The notes: generated by a model not told the origin, from the sequence alone. A stretch of DNA of 23,397 bases from CAYNFH01 sp964396385 (GCA_964396385.1 CAYNFH010000096.1:1-23397); one strand, 5' to 3'; shown: positions 1-7,878, counted from the stretch's first letter. Made by a program: numbers and translations.

Positions 1-911
1 CTGGCCTGGAAGATAGAGATACCGGACCACCCGTTGGCGTAGAAGTCGCTGTCGAGCAGATCGGCATCGGAGCCGTCCAACAGAACGAGCCCCTCGTGCA
101 TCCCGTTGTGGACGTGACACCGCTTCATCGTGGCTCCGGAGCCCTGGCTGCACAGGGCGACCGACTCCGCGCTCCCGCCCAGGTCGCAGTCCTCTAACAC
201 GGCATGGGCGTGGTCGGCGAGTTCGAGGACGTGGTGCGCGCCTCCGTGCATACTGCACCGCGTGAGATGGACCTCCGCAGTCGGCCCGTGGGCCAGAACG
301 CCCGCCCGCGATGCGCCGAAGATGTTACAGTCCTCCAGATCCAGCTTGCCTCCGGGAACGTCCACCGTCGAGGAGACGACGCCCTCATAGCCCGCTCGCG
401 GCTCTATGCTGAATCCCTTCAGGCTCGCGCGCTCGGCGGACATGACCACGGGAGGCGCCGTCGGGCTCGCGATGGTCGTCGAGTTCCCATCATATGCCTC
501 AGCGACGATCTCCACGGGTTTGTCTATGAAGACGCTCTCCACGTAGAAGCCGGGCCGCACCAGTATACGCGCACCGGATTGCGCCATGTGTAGTGCGTCC
601 GTTATGGTCCGGGCGGTGCCCTGGCCGTTCGGGTCCACCACGATCTCCGTCGGCCGTTTGGGCGGAGCGGGCGCCGCGGCATGAACCGCGGACCGTACGG
701 CACGAGGCACGGCCCGGGCGGTCGGGCGCGCAGGACGCCTGGCCGTCGGCGCCGAGCGGTGGGCGGGGTGAGCGGCGGCGTTCGCGGGCCGCTTCTTACT
801 ATGGCCGTGAATACTGCCGATGGTGTCGTTCTGAAAGCACAGGCCGCCCATTGGGCAGATCAGGACAGCGGTTATCACCAGCAACTTAACAACACGCATA
901 ACGAAATGCAT
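1..911 (-). CDS. Exported right-handed beta-helix protein, 5' part (C-terminus outside window)
   Basis: The minus-strand frame is open from an ATG at 911 to the window edge, giving 303 codons and no stop. A hydrophobic signal segment (VVKLLVITAVLICPMGGLCF) is followed by an Ala/Pro/Arg-rich linker of about 60 residues. Then comes PTEIVVDPNGQGTARTITDA, the usual opening of pectin-lyase-fold proteins. After it, short strands repeat every 20-25 residues, with recurring 'L-D-C' turns such as LEDCNIFG, LTRCSMHG, LEDCDLGG, MKRCHVHN and LLDSDFYANG. This is the NosD/CASH-like parallel beta-helix pattern, so a secreted carbohydrate-binding or carbohydrate-active protein is likely; substrate unknown. 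A second in-frame ATG at 899 is an alternative start, and neither has a clear ribosome site. The family is inferred from the repeat pattern; export is well supported. Confidence 0.8.
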   Translation of the reverse strand, partial: MHFVMRVVKLLVITAVLICPMGGLCFQNDTIGSIHGHSKKRPANAAAHPAHRSAPTARRPARPTARAVPRAVRSAVHAAAPAPPKRPTEIVVDPNGQGTARTITDALHMAQSGARILVRPGFYVESVFIDKPVEIVAEAYDGNSTTIASPTAPPVVMSAERASLKGFSIEPRAGYEGVVSSTVDVPGGKLDLEDCNIFGASRAGVLAHGPTAEVHLTRCSMHGGAHHVLELADHAHAVLEDCDLGGSAESVALCSQGSGATMKRCHVHNGMHEGLVLLDGSDADLLDSDFYANGWSGISIFQA

Positions 912-935
912 TCTTCAGTCTAAGGTTGCGATGTT

Positions 936-1020
936 GGGAGCGCGAGGCTCCTGCCGAGCTAAACGTACCAAGCTGTCCACGGGATGCCACTGAGGTGACC
1001 GGCAGGAGCCTCGCGCTCCC
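936..1020. repeat. Inverted pair of a 20-bp dispersed word
   Basis: GGGAGCGCGAGGCTCCTGCC at 936-955 is repeated as its exact reverse complement at 1001-1020, with 45 bp between. The word is itself partly palindromic (GGAGC/GCTCC). A third copy lies at 16065-16084, in the same extended context (TTGGGAGC at one end, TGCCGAGCT at the other). The pair fills the gap between the kinase gene and the beta-helix gene, both on the minus strand, and could fold into a long hairpin in RNA. It may terminate transcription or be a REP-like repeat; nothing shows which. Confidence 0.8.
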
Positions 1021-1052
1021 ATTCTATACGGACGATTCGCTAGCACAGATCG

Positions 1053-2987
1053 TTACCGCACGCCGTGAAGCAGCTCCCGCAGGTGCGCCAGGTCCGGGTC
1101 CTCCGGAAATAGCGCGAGCGCCTGATCCAGCGCGACCCGGGCGTTCCTCGTCTCGTCCGCGAGCCTGAGCGCCCTCACCCGCTCCACCCAGGCCACTCGG
1201 TTCATGCCGTCGAGCTGGAGAGCGCGGTCGCAGCGTGTCTGCGCCTCCTGCAGCCGGCGCCGCAGATCCGTCCGGATACGCTCGGCCTGAGCGTCGGTGA
1301 GGTTCTGCTGCTTGTACCGCTCGATGGCGTCGCTCACGTCCTGCACGATGCCGGCGGCGGCTGCCGCGTCTCCATCGGCTTCCGCCGATCTCAAACTGGA
1401 GTCCGCATCCTCCCGCGCCTGGCGGGCCGCATCGCCCCCACCGGCGGAGACCGCCTTCGTGGCGTGCGAGACCGCCTGCATAGCCTCCTGCCTCTCCTGC
1501 TCCAAAAGGGTCTTCGCCTCCGCGGACCCCGCCTCAGCGATGTGGAGCCGCGCTCCCGTATCCTGGGCCTCACGCGTGAGCTGCCGGGCTGCCGTTATCT
1601 CGCGGGAGATGCCGTTCTGCCGCGCGTGCGCCGCGCCGAAGACGGCCAACGCTGCGACCAGCGCCATGCCGCCCGCCGCCACCCACCGCCAGGGAATGGC
1701 GGGACGGGGAGCGGAGCGCGGGCGCGGCGCGGTCGTGATGGTCGGCCGTAGGGTTGCGCCGTCAAGCGCGGCGGCTTGCGGCGCAGAGTCCGGTGGCTCC
1801 TGCTGCTGTGCCGGTCGGCTGTCGGTGGCGGTTGGCGCTCCCGCGGTGGCCGCCGACCCGACCAGAACGGCTCCGACTGGCTCCGGGCGCTCCGGGGCAG
1901 GCAGGGGCGCCTGGACCGGCGCCAGGTGCTCGCCATGCTGCACCGCCCAGCGCGACGGGAACGGGTCGCGCCCGCCCAGCCTCCGCGCACGGTCACACCA
2001 CGGACACGCCTCCAGGTGCAGGCCGTATTTGTGCTGGTCGTTCACCCCGCAGGTGACCAGAGCGCTCTCCGCCTCGTAGAGCACGTCCGCCCACACCTGC
2101 GCGTTCGGCCGTACCGCCGGATTCCGGTGTCCCTCCTCAAAGCACTGGGTGAACAGTTGGCGCACGCCCGGCGGCAGCAGGTCGATGGGGGGAGCGACCG
2201 GCATCGGCCGGTACAGTGTCTGACACGTACCGTACGGGAAGTGACCGGCCTTGATCCGGTGCTCGATGGGCGGCGGCTCTCCCTCATCCATGTACACCCC
2301 CGAGAACGGGTGCGTTCCCTCCATCAGGGTCTGGAACAGCAGCACCGCCAGACCGAACCGATCCTGCACCTCCGAGCGGTCCGTCTCCCGGAACTCCTCC
2401 CCCTGCAGTTCCGGCGGCGTGAACTCCGGCTTGCCCACCGGACACCGGTAGGTGACCTCCTTCATCCAGTCCCGGACCTGGAACGAGTCGGTGTCAATCA
2501 GGGTCACCAGGGCGGTATCCGTAACTCGGATGTTGGACTCGTTGATGTCCCCGATCACGTACCCCCGCGCGTGGATGGCGCGCACCGCCGCCGCCAGGTT
2601 CCGCGCCGTTCGGTACAGGTAGAGGTAGTTGAACAGCGGGCACTCATCCCGCCGGGTAGCCGGGTTGTAGTAGTCGATGATCGCCCGCTCAGATGGCGCG
2701 CGCGGCATGAGGAATCCGACGACGCGGGGCTCTGTGTCCACCGTTCGCAGGAGGTCGATGGGCCAGGCAATGGAGACGTGCCCGTGCGCCGCCATGGGGT
2801 CCGCGGGCGGATTCGCGAGCATCACGTCCAGCTTGGCCGCTCGCGTCTCGTTCGGCCGGCGGTAGACCTTGGCGACCAGCCCCGCCTCGCCCGGCACGGG
2901 CATGACGCGCGCCTCTCCCCCGGCCCCCAGCGCGTTGCGCGGATCCAGGCTCAGCACTTCGCCGGTGCTCGTGCGCGCTAATCGCAT
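1053..2987 (-). CDS. Membrane-anchored Ser/Thr protein kinase, YegI-like (TerY-P triad kinase)
   Basis: This 644-residue protein starts at ATG 2987, which has AGGGA at a good distance; an open frame continues upstream to 3053 but lies in repeat DNA. The kinase domain spans about residues 15-305. It has a glycine loop (GAGGEARV, 21-28), the VAK lysine K40, a catalytic loop of the form GYVIGDINESN (D147, N152), and DTDS at 165-168 in place of DFG, as is usual for YegI-type kinases. A Cys/His cluster (C313, H319, C328, C331; ending ACPWC) suggests a small zinc ribbon. Then come a Pro/Ala linker, one membrane helix (about 433-455) and a long charged coiled coil ending in a TPR-like segment. It is the last gene of the vWA/PP2C/kinase set and should phosphorylate Ser/Thr targets, with the adjacent phosphatase opposing it. 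Targets are unknown. Confidence 0.88.
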   Translation of the reverse strand: MRLARTSTGEVLSLDPRNALGAGGEARVMPVPGEAGLVAKVYRRPNETRAAKLDVMLANPPADPMAAHGHVSIAWPIDLLRTVDTEPRVVGFLMPRAPSERAIIDYYNPATRRDECPLFNYLYLYRTARNLAAAVRAIHARGYVIGDINESNIRVTDTALVTLIDTDSFQVRDWMKEVTYRCPVGKPEFTPPELQGEEFRETDRSEVQDRFGLAVLLFQTLMEGTHPFSGVYMDEGEPPPIEHRIKAGHFPYGTCQTLYRPMPVAPPIDLLPPGVRQLFTQCFEEGHRNPAVRPNAQVWADVLYEAESALVTCGVNDQHKYGLHLEACPWCDRARRLGGRDPFPSRWAVQHGEHLAPVQAPLPAPERPEPVGAVLVGSAATAGAPTATDSRPAQQQEPPDSAPQAAALDGATLRPTITTAPRPRSAPRPAIPWRWVAAGGMALVAALAVFGAAHARQNGISREITAARQLTREAQDTGARLHIAEAGSAEAKTLLEQERQEAMQAVSHATKAVSAGGGDAARQAREDADSSLRSAEADGDAAAAAGIVQDVSDAIERYKQQNLTDAQAERIRTDLRRRLQEAQTRCDRALQLDGMNRVAWVERVRALRLADETRNARVALDQALALFPEDPDLAHLRELLHGVR

Positions 2988-3000
2988 AGCGTCCCTGGAC

Positions 3001-3028
3001 TGACAACTGACGACTGACGACTGACGAC
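3001..3028. repeat. Short tandem repeat, 7-mer x4 (TGACGAC)
   Basis: Four heptamers lie between the end of the PP2C gene and the kinase start. The first unit (TGACAAC) has one mismatch; the next three are exact. It is one of several 28-bp tandem arrays in the window. Confidence 0.85.
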
Positions 3029-3033
3029 TGGTT

Positions 3034-3789
3034 TCATGGCACCAGCCCCGCAAGCAGGAGGGTCAGGTCATCGTCCGTGCGGTCGGTGATGCGGGGGGAG
3101 CGCAGAAACGCGTCCAGCTTGCAGCTCCCGTCCGCGGCGTCGGGGGTACCGGCCACGAACTGGAACAGCGGGCGGAAGAACGGCGCGTGCGGCGCTCCGT
3201 CCGGCATCCTCAGCGCGAGCATCTGGAGCCCGTCCGTCAGCGCCGCGATGTGGGCGGGCTCGCCCTGCCACATGTTCATCTGGCAGGACTCCACCGGGTC
3301 GTCGGCCGTGAGGAAGGTGGTCTGGTTGATGAACTCGTCGTCCGGCGGGCGGGTCAGCGCGAGAACGTGCCCGTGACGGTCGTGCACCACGGCGGCGCCG
3401 TCGCCGATCTGCGCGGCCACCACCTGGTCCGGAGCGGCCACGATCAGTATGAGAGTCGTCGCCAGCTCTCGAAGCGGCGCTCCCAGGGAGGCCGCCTCCC
3501 GCTCTACTCCGGTCCGCGCCGCCCCCACGGAGTCGCACAGCACGCCCCACCAGTGGTCGGAGGTGGCGGGAAGCCGCTGGCTGCACGTCTCCTCCAGCGC
3601 TTCGACCGCCGCCCGAGCGGCCACCTCCGCGCCCTGGCGGCCGAACGAGGCGGAGCCTGCCCCGTCCGCGACCGCGGCGACCACCGCCCCGCTCTTCAGC
3701 ACGCGCCAGCAGTACGCGTCCTGGCACTCCTGGCCGGTCTTCTCGTGGCTCGTGCCCCGCACGGAAGCGGCAATGACGCGCCAGTCCAT
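3034..3789 (-). CDS. PP2C-family protein phosphatase (TerY-P triad phosphatase)
   Basis: This is a 251-residue cytoplasmic protein from ATG 3789; a longer open frame to 3867 would overlap the vWA gene and does not look coding. PP2C metal-binding signatures appear in order: QDAY with D24, VADGAGS with D42 and G43, QIGDGAAV with D130, ALTDGL with D186, and DRTDDDLTLLL near the end (D239-D241). There is no signal peptide or membrane helix. It should remove phosphate from Ser/Thr residues using Mn/Mg. The gene starts 13 bp after the vWA stop and ends 46 bp before the kinase start, so the three are probably co-transcribed. In E. coli the yegI/yegK/yegL genes give the same kinase, phosphatase and vWA pairing. 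The family is clear; the substrate, presumably the kinase or vWA partner, is inferred. Confidence 0.88.
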   Translation of the reverse strand: MDWRVIAASVRGTSHEKTGQECQDAYCWRVLKSGAVVAAVADGAGSASFGRQGAEVAARAAVEALEETCSQRLPATSDHWWGVLCDSVGAARTGVEREAASLGAPLRELATTLILIVAAPDQVVAAQIGDGAAVVHDRHGHVLALTRPPDDEFINQTTFLTADDPVESCQMNMWQGEPAHIAALTDGLQMLALRMPDGAPHAPFFRPLFQFVAGTPDAADGSCKLDAFLRSPRITDRTDDDLTLLLAGLVP

Positions 3790-3802
3790 AAGTGGCTCTG
3801 TA

Positions 3803-4480
3803 CTACGTGCTGGCCGGCTGGCCAGGCGGCGGGAGCGCCACCTGCTCGTCCATCTGCGCGTGCGCAACCTTCTGCATGCTGGTGGAGAGCCAGAGGAACA
3901 TCTCAGTGAAGTTCAGGCCGTTCAGCTTCACGGGGGTACGCACCACGATCTCGCTCAGCCGCTGCATGGCCGCGTTCTGCACGCCCACCGCCCAGAACGC
4001 GACGCGCTTGCCAGCCTCGGCCTCCCGCAGTCGCATGGTAGCCTCCTGGACCACGGCCTCCGGCTCGCCCTGCGGTTCACCGTCCGTGATCATCAGCACC
4101 CACGGCCGGTAGTAGGAGACGCCGTTGGCCCGGTAGAGCGCCTTGCGCTCATTGATCATGTCCAGCGCCCTATTGATGCCGGTACCCATGAACGTGAACC
4201 CGCGCGAGGTCAGTACGGGAGGATCGAACTTGTTGGCGGTAATGAAGTTCTGGACCACCCTCACCTCGCTATCGAATGTCACCATGGCGACCTCCACCCG
4301 CCGTGACGCGAGCGGGTCCTTCACGAGCTGGTCGCGGAAGGTCTTGACGCCCGCGTTGAGCGCGTCCAGCGGCGTGCCCTGCATGGAGGCGGAGGTATCC
4401 AGCAAGAGCACGCACGGGCATCGCGGCTCCGGGTTCTCCGCGAACTCTACCGATTGCTCAAGGGTCGTTTCAGCGGTCAT
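3803..4480 (-). CDS. von Willebrand factor A domain protein, TerY/YegL-like
   Basis: The 225 residues are almost entirely one vWA domain. A complete MIDAS metal site is visible: LLLDTSASM (D28, S30, S32), the threonine in FMGTGINRAL (T100), and the aspartate in MITDGEPQGEP (D133). There is no signal peptide, so it is cytoplasmic. The start has AGGA about 8 bases upstream (ccaggacagtacaaATG). It lies first in the triad, ahead of the PP2C and kinase genes. In this family the vWA domain is thought to be the scaffold or adaptor, with the kinase and phosphatase setting its phosphorylation state. There is no C-terminal extension, unlike longer TerY-C forms. A role in metal or stress response is inferred from the family; no ter gene is present nearby. 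Confidence 0.9.
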   Translation of the reverse strand: MTAETTLEQSVEFAENPEPRCPCVLLLDTSASMQGTPLDALNAGVKTFRDQLVKDPLASRRVEVAMVTFDSEVRVVQNFITANKFDPPVLTSRGFTFMGTGINRALDMINERKALYRANGVSYYRPWVLMITDGEPQGEPEAVVQEATMRLREAEAGKRVAFWAVGVQNAAMQRLSEIVVRTPVKLNGLNFTEMFLWLSTSMQKVAHAQMDEQVALPPPGQPAST

Positions 4481-4500
4481 TTGTACTGTCCTGGATGGCC

Positions 4501-4637
4501 TGTCATTCCGAAGGAGCGAAGCGACACCCTTGTCATTCCGAAGGAGCGAAGCGACTGAGGAATCTGGCAGCCCTTTCCCTGAGGCCAGATTCCTCCAAGG
4601 GAGCCTGCGCTCGCTCGGCTCCCCAGTCGGAATGACA
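4501..4637. repeat. Composite dispersed repeat with nested inverted repeats, copy A
   Basis: The word GTCATTCCGAAGGAGCGAAG occurs twice 30 bp apart (4502 and 4532). It is followed by GAGGAATCTGGC (4557-4568), its reverse complement GCCAGATTCCTC (4584-4595), and finally TCGGAATGAC (4627-4636), the reverse complement of the outer word. The whole could fold into a branched hairpin. A second copy with the same 30-bp doubling lies at 19962-20074. The element fills the gap between the DUF2092 gene and the vWA gene. Open frames across it are translations of the repeat, not genes. The 'GTCATTCCGA...GAGGAATCT' word resembles interspersed repeats seen in many bacterial genomes; mobility is not shown. 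Confidence 0.85.
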
Positions 4638-4715
4638 TGTTAAGTGCAGTCACACATCGCCACACTTGGTATGTTTAACCGGCTGCCACCCGGCCTCCTG
4701 CCTCCTCCCGGCGTC

Positions 4716-5552
4716 CTACGGGAACACGCGGTCTATGATCGGCTTAACGGCCTGGACCTTCTCGGCGCCCTCCGGCAGGGTAAAGATGAAGGCGCTGTCC
4801 GGCACGTTCGGGTTGGCCGCGATGTTGCTGTAGAAGTAGGACATCTCCACGCGCATCGCGGCCTCCTTCTTCTTGCCCTTCGTATCGACTCCGAGGTTGT
4901 AGCGAACCTTTCGTACCAGCAGGTCCGAAGTATCCGCGAAGACGACGGCACGCCCCCGCGTACCCTTCTCATTCACGTCGACACCAATGGCATACACGCT
5001 GCGGCCGTCCAGGAGACGGGACGGGTAGGCTCTCACCTTGATAGCCTGCTCCGCGCCCTGCATAGTCCCAAACGGCAGTCCGCCAGCGGACTGGAGGAAG
5101 AGCAAGTTAGTGATCTCTCCCGGCAGCCAGTCCATCATCCAGTCGGCGAACTTGTCCGGGTCCTTGGCCACCGCCTCCAAAGGCTGCTCCGAGTACTGCT
5201 TTGTCTTGGCATCGTACTCCCACACGGTCTTGCCGTCGCACACGGTAAGGCCGGACGTCTCGGCGCCCAAGGCGGACATCTTCCCCTCGATGCGGAAGCG
5301 GTTCGGCTGCGCCATCTGCACCGTGAACGTGCCGGAGATCGGAATCTCCACCCCCTGCTGACCCACGGTCCAGTGGGCCGTAACCGTCTGCGTGAGTGTC
5401 TTGAGGGAGCGATACTTGAGCAGGACCCGGCCGATCATTGCCTGATCCCGGAAGCTCTCCCCGGTCTGCGCCCCCACCACCACCGGCACAGCGGCCAGCG
5501 CCACAGCCAGCAATACCCACCGCCTGGCGCCTAACGCCCTCTCACCTCTCAC
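4716..5552 (-). CDS. Exported DUF2092 / LolA-like lipoprotein-carrier-fold protein
   Basis: The protein has 278 residues. The N-terminus is a textbook signal peptide: Arg-rich n-region, core WVLLAVALAAVPVVV, cleavage near VGA-QT. The mature part fits the DUF2092/outer-membrane lipoprotein-sorting fold: 'KTLTQTVTAHWTV', then MAQPNRFRIEG, VCDGKTVWEYDAKTKQYSE, a helical stretch, and late strands ending SAFIFTLPEGAEKVQ. Such proteins fold into an open barrel that can hold acyl chains; a periplasmic carrier role is inferred. The likely start is GTG 5552, which lies inside the CTCACCT tandem repeat, so repeat DNA also supplies the GAGAGGTG ribosome-site-like sequence. It is upstream of, and separated by a dispersed repeat from, the kinase/phosphatase/vWA genes; membership of that operon is uncertain. 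Confidence 0.8.
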   Translation of the reverse strand: MRGERALGARRWVLLAVALAAVPVVVGAQTGESFRDQAMIGRVLLKYRSLKTLTQTVTAHWTVGQQGVEIPISGTFTVQMAQPNRFRIEGKMSALGAETSGLTVCDGKTVWEYDAKTKQYSEQPLEAVAKDPDKFADWMMDWLPGEITNLLFLQSAGGLPFGTMQGAEQAIKVRAYPSRLLDGRSVYAIGVDVNEKGTRGRAVVFADTSDLLVRKVRYNLGVDTKGKKKEAAMRVEMSYFYSNIAANPNVPDSAFIFTLPEGAEKVQAVKPIIDRVFP

Positions 5553-5568
5553 CTCTCACCTCTCACCT
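5541..5568. repeat. Short tandem repeat, 7-mer x4 (CTCACCT)
   Basis: Four exact heptamers sit between two divergent genes. On the minus strand the repeat reads AGGTGAG and provides both the GTG start and the purine-rich leader of the DUF2092 gene. Slippage of whole units would move the start codon by 7 bases. Confidence 0.9.
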
Positions 5569-5571
5569 CAT

Positions 5572-5579
5572 GATATAAT
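5572..5579 (+). promoter_or_regulatory. Promoter -10 element (GATATAAT) for the acetyltransferase gene
   Basis: TATAAT at 5574-5579 lies 9 bases before the AAGGAGG ribosome site (5589-5595) of the gene starting at 5601, giving an expected leader of about 15 nt. No good -35 box is seen at the right distance, where the tandem repeat lies. The same GATATAAT word precedes the amidase gene and the tRNA gene on the other strand. Confidence 0.5.
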
Positions 5580-5600
5580 TCACCCACCAAGGAGGCCGGC

Positions 5601-6725
5601 TTGCAGATTACGGAAGTGGCTGACGGCAATGCGCTCGGTCCACTCAAAGAGGAATGGTCGGCTCTCGTGGAGCGCTGCGCACGCGCGACCATCTACCAGA
5701 CCTGGGAGTGGAACGAGGCGTGGTGGCGCAGCTTCGGAGGGGGAAAGCGGCTCCGCCTGCTGCTGATCCGCCACAACAGCGCGCTCGCCGGCATCGCGCC
5801 CTTCTACGTAAGCTGGCACTTCCGTACGCCGCTGCGCCGCCTGGCCTTCCTCGGCACGGGCGCCGCGGACTACCTGGACATCATCGCGCCGGACGAGCAC
5901 GCGGCGGCCGTCTGCTCTGCCGTCTTCCGACACCTCGATTCTACCCGCGGGTTCGACATGGCAGACCTGCAGCAGCTCCGGCCGGAGAGCCTGTCGCGCC
6001 GGGCGGCCCCGTGTCTTGTCGAGTCGCTGCCGCCATCGTGGCGCGTAGAGCAGGCCGCGCAGGAGCCGTGTCCGTATCTCTCCCTCCCTCCCGCCTGGGA
6101 ACAGCTCACCGGCCGTTTGGGCAAGAAGATGCGCTCCAACCTGGGCTACTACGACCGGCTCCTGTTCAAGAACTTTCCGGACGCGCGGGTTGGACTAGTG
6201 GGTCCGGACCGGCTGGACGCGGCGATGTCCGCCACGATTGCGCTGCACCAGCAGAGGTGGAACGCGCGGCTCCTGCCCGGCGCGCTCGCCGGCGGCCGGG
6301 TCCAGAGCTTTCAACGAACAGTCGCGCGCCGTTTCCAGGAGGCCGGGTGGCTCCGGCTGCACCTGACGGAGGTCGAGGGGCGGCCCGTAGCGGCGCTCTA
6401 CTGCTTCCGCTACCGGCACAAGTACTACTACTACCTGGGCGGATTCGCCCCTGACATGGGTCGCTACAGCCTGGGCACGGTACTCACCTCCCGCGCCATC
6501 CAGGCGGCCATCGGCGAGGGCTGCGCAGAATTTGACTTCCTCCGCGGATCTGAGCCGTATAAGTATCGATGGCAGCCTGAAGAGCGCATAAACCACAGGC
6601 TGCTCTTCTACCGCCGCGGAAGCGTGCGGTCGCAGGCCATGAGGAGGCTGCTCCGGCTGGAACAGGCCGTGGAGCACCGGACAAAGCAGTTCGCGGAAAG
6701 CCGCGGACGGAGGAGGACGGCATGA
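5601..6725 (+). CDS. BioF2/FemAB-like GNAT acyltransferase (Acetyltransf_6)
   Basis: The protein has 374 residues and starts at TTG 5601, with AAGGAGG five bases upstream. The N-terminal part has W-S-A-L-V and TIYQTWEWNEAWWRSFGGG, typical of the BioF2-like (CelD/BcsL, FemAB-related) double-GNAT fold. The C-terminal GNAT half contains 'RPVAALYCFRYRHKYYYYLG' and, near residue 311, the family signature FDFLRGSEPYKYRW. Such enzymes transfer acyl or aminoacyl groups to sugars, polysaccharides or peptidoglycan precursors. No signal peptide is present, so it acts in the cytoplasm. Its stop overlaps the next start by four bases (ATGA at 6722), so the two are translationally coupled. The neighbouring envelope genes (M48 lipoprotein, GT2) fit a role in surface polymer or lipid modification. 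The exact substrate cannot be told. Confidence 0.85.
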   Translation: MQITEVADGNALGPLKEEWSALVERCARATIYQTWEWNEAWWRSFGGGKRLRLLLIRHNSALAGIAPFYVSWHFRTPLRRLAFLGTGAADYLDIIAPDEHAAAVCSAVFRHLDSTRGFDMADLQQLRPESLSRRAAPCLVESLPPSWRVEQAAQEPCPYLSLPPAWEQLTGRLGKKMRSNLGYYDRLLFKNFPDARVGLVGPDRLDAAMSATIALHQQRWNARLLPGALAGGRVQSFQRTVARRFQEAGWLRLHLTEVEGRPVAALYCFRYRHKYYYYLGGFAPDMGRYSLGTVLTSRAIQAAIGEGCAEFDFLRGSEPYKYRWQPEERINHRLLFYRRGSVRSQAMRRLLRLEQAVEHRTKQFAESRGRRRTA

Positions 6726-7087
6726 AGGGACTACTCGCGCTGCTGCTGGTTGTGGCGGTGGCGTTCTCAGCGTACAACTGGTGGCAGGTTCAGGAGCTGA
6801 AGCGGGAGGTCGCTAGCCTCCAGGTAAAGGTTCAGGAACAGCAGCAGGCGTCCGGCCCCACCGACGCCGTGGTGGGACAGGCCACGCGGATGCTGGGCCA
6901 GGCGCGGGACGCCATCAACCATATGGACATGTCCACCGCGCAGCGATACGCGGAGAGCGCCCGCCAGACGCTGGCGGAGGCCGGGCGCACGGCGGGCCAG
7001 AAGGCTGGCCCGGCGCTGCACTGGCTGGAGGGCCAGGCCTCCGACCTCGGCCGCCAGATCCAGGACAAGGTCAACTCCCGCCGCTGA
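6722..7087 (+). CDS. Small single-pass membrane protein with coiled coil
   Basis: This is a 121-residue protein. Residues 1-20 form a membrane anchor (GLLALLLVVAVAFSAY). A heptad-like helix follows (LKREVASLQVKVQEQQQ), then an Ala/Gln-rich helical region with MLGQARDAINHMDMSTAQRYAESARQ and a charged tail. The start overlaps the stop of the acetyltransferase gene (ATGA), which argues for co-translation and a joint function. No family is recognised. It could organise an envelope complex or be a membrane partner of the acyltransferase; both are guesses. Confidence 0.8.
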   Translation: MKGLLALLLVVAVAFSAYNWWQVQELKREVASLQVKVQEQQQASGPTDAVVGQATRMLGQARDAINHMDMSTAQRYAESARQTLAEAGRTAGQKAGPALHWLEGQASDLGRQIQDKVNSRR

Positions 7088-7104
7088 TTTCATCCGGCAT
7101 CTGT

Positions 7105-7120
7105 GTAGGGGCGGCCCTAC
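7105..7120. repeat. Small perfect hairpin GTAGGG/CCCTAC
   Basis: GTAGGG-GCGG-CCCTAC lies in the 53-bp gap between the coiled-coil gene and the M48 gene. It has no U-run, so it is probably a short dispersed repeat or a message-processing hairpin and not a terminator. Confidence 0.5.
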
Positions 7121-7140
7121 GACTGCGGACTCAACCATCC

Positions 7141-7878
7141 ATGCGTTTAACACACAGCCTCTGGCTCATATCGTCTGTCGCCGCCGTCAGCCTGCTCCTC
7201 GGCTGCGGCAAAGGCACCATCTGGAGCACGCGCGATGAGGTCCACGTGGGCCGCGAGGCGTCCAGGGAGGTGGAGCGGCAGTACCGTCTTGACGCGACCT
7301 CGGATGACGCGAAGCGTGTCACGCGCATAGGCGAGCGGTTGCTCCCGCACACAGACCAGCGCCCGGGTGTGCCATACTCGTTTAAGGTGTTGGACGACAA
7401 GACCGTCAACGCGGTCTCACTTCCAGGGGGCCCGGTGTACGTATTTCGCGGCCTGCTGGATCTGGTGGGAGACGACGACGACGCACTCGCCTGCGTGATG
7501 GGCCACGAAATTGGCCACATCAACGCGCGGCATATCTCCCACATGGTAACCAAGGAGCTGGAGGCGAACCTTATCCTGGGCGTCGCTCTGGCAAACCAGG
7601 GCCGAACACTCCAGGACATTGTGGGACTGACGCAGGACCTGGTGAACCTGAAGTACAGCCGGGATGACGAATACGAGGCGGACCGGCGTGGACTGTCCTA
7701 CGCATATAAAGCCGGCTTCGACCCGAACGGGATGATCCGCTTCTTCGGCAAGCTCCAGGCGCTGGAGAAGCGAGGCGAGAAGGATCCGGAGTTTCTGCGC
7801 ACGCACCCGGTGACCAAGGCTCGCGTCGCCAGGGCGCAGAAGATCATAGAAACGCACGACTTCCGCTACGGACAGTAG
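7141..7878 (+). CDS. M48-family zinc metalloprotease, lipoprotein
   Basis: The 245-residue protein has a lipoprotein signal: hydrophobic core and lipobox LLLGC with the lipidated Cys at position 22. The M48 core is complete: CVMGHEIGHINARH with the HExxH zinc site at residues 122-126, and the downstream YSRDDEYEADRRGLSYAYKAG with the third ligand Glu near 177. LPGGPVYVFRGLLDLV is also family-typical. There is no TPR tail, so it is the short BepA/LoiP-like form acting at the outer face of a membrane in protein quality control. No clear ribosome site precedes ATG 7141. It follows the coiled-coil gene by 53 bp and probably belongs to the same operon. The family call is firm; substrates are unknown. 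Confidence 0.93.
   Translation: MRLTHSLWLISSVAAVSLLLGCGKGTIWSTRDEVHVGREASREVERQYRLDATSDDAKRVTRIGERLLPHTDQRPGVPYSFKVLDDKTVNAVSLPGGPVYVFRGLLDLVGDDDDALACVMGHEIGHINARHISHMVTKELEANLILGVALANQGRTLQDIVGLTQDLVNLKYSRDDEYEADRRGLSYAYKAGFDPNGMIRFFGKLQALEKRGEKDPEFLRTHPVTKARVARAQKIIETHDFRYGQ

Noticed and set aside
1297..2981. Plus-strand open frames opposite the kinase gene
   Set aside because: The minus frame carries every kinase motif; the plus frames are low-complexity antisense readings.
4477..4665. 62-codon minus-strand frame (SLRSFGMT repeated)
   Set aside because: It is a translation of the doubled GTCATTCCGAAGGAGCG word of the composite repeat.
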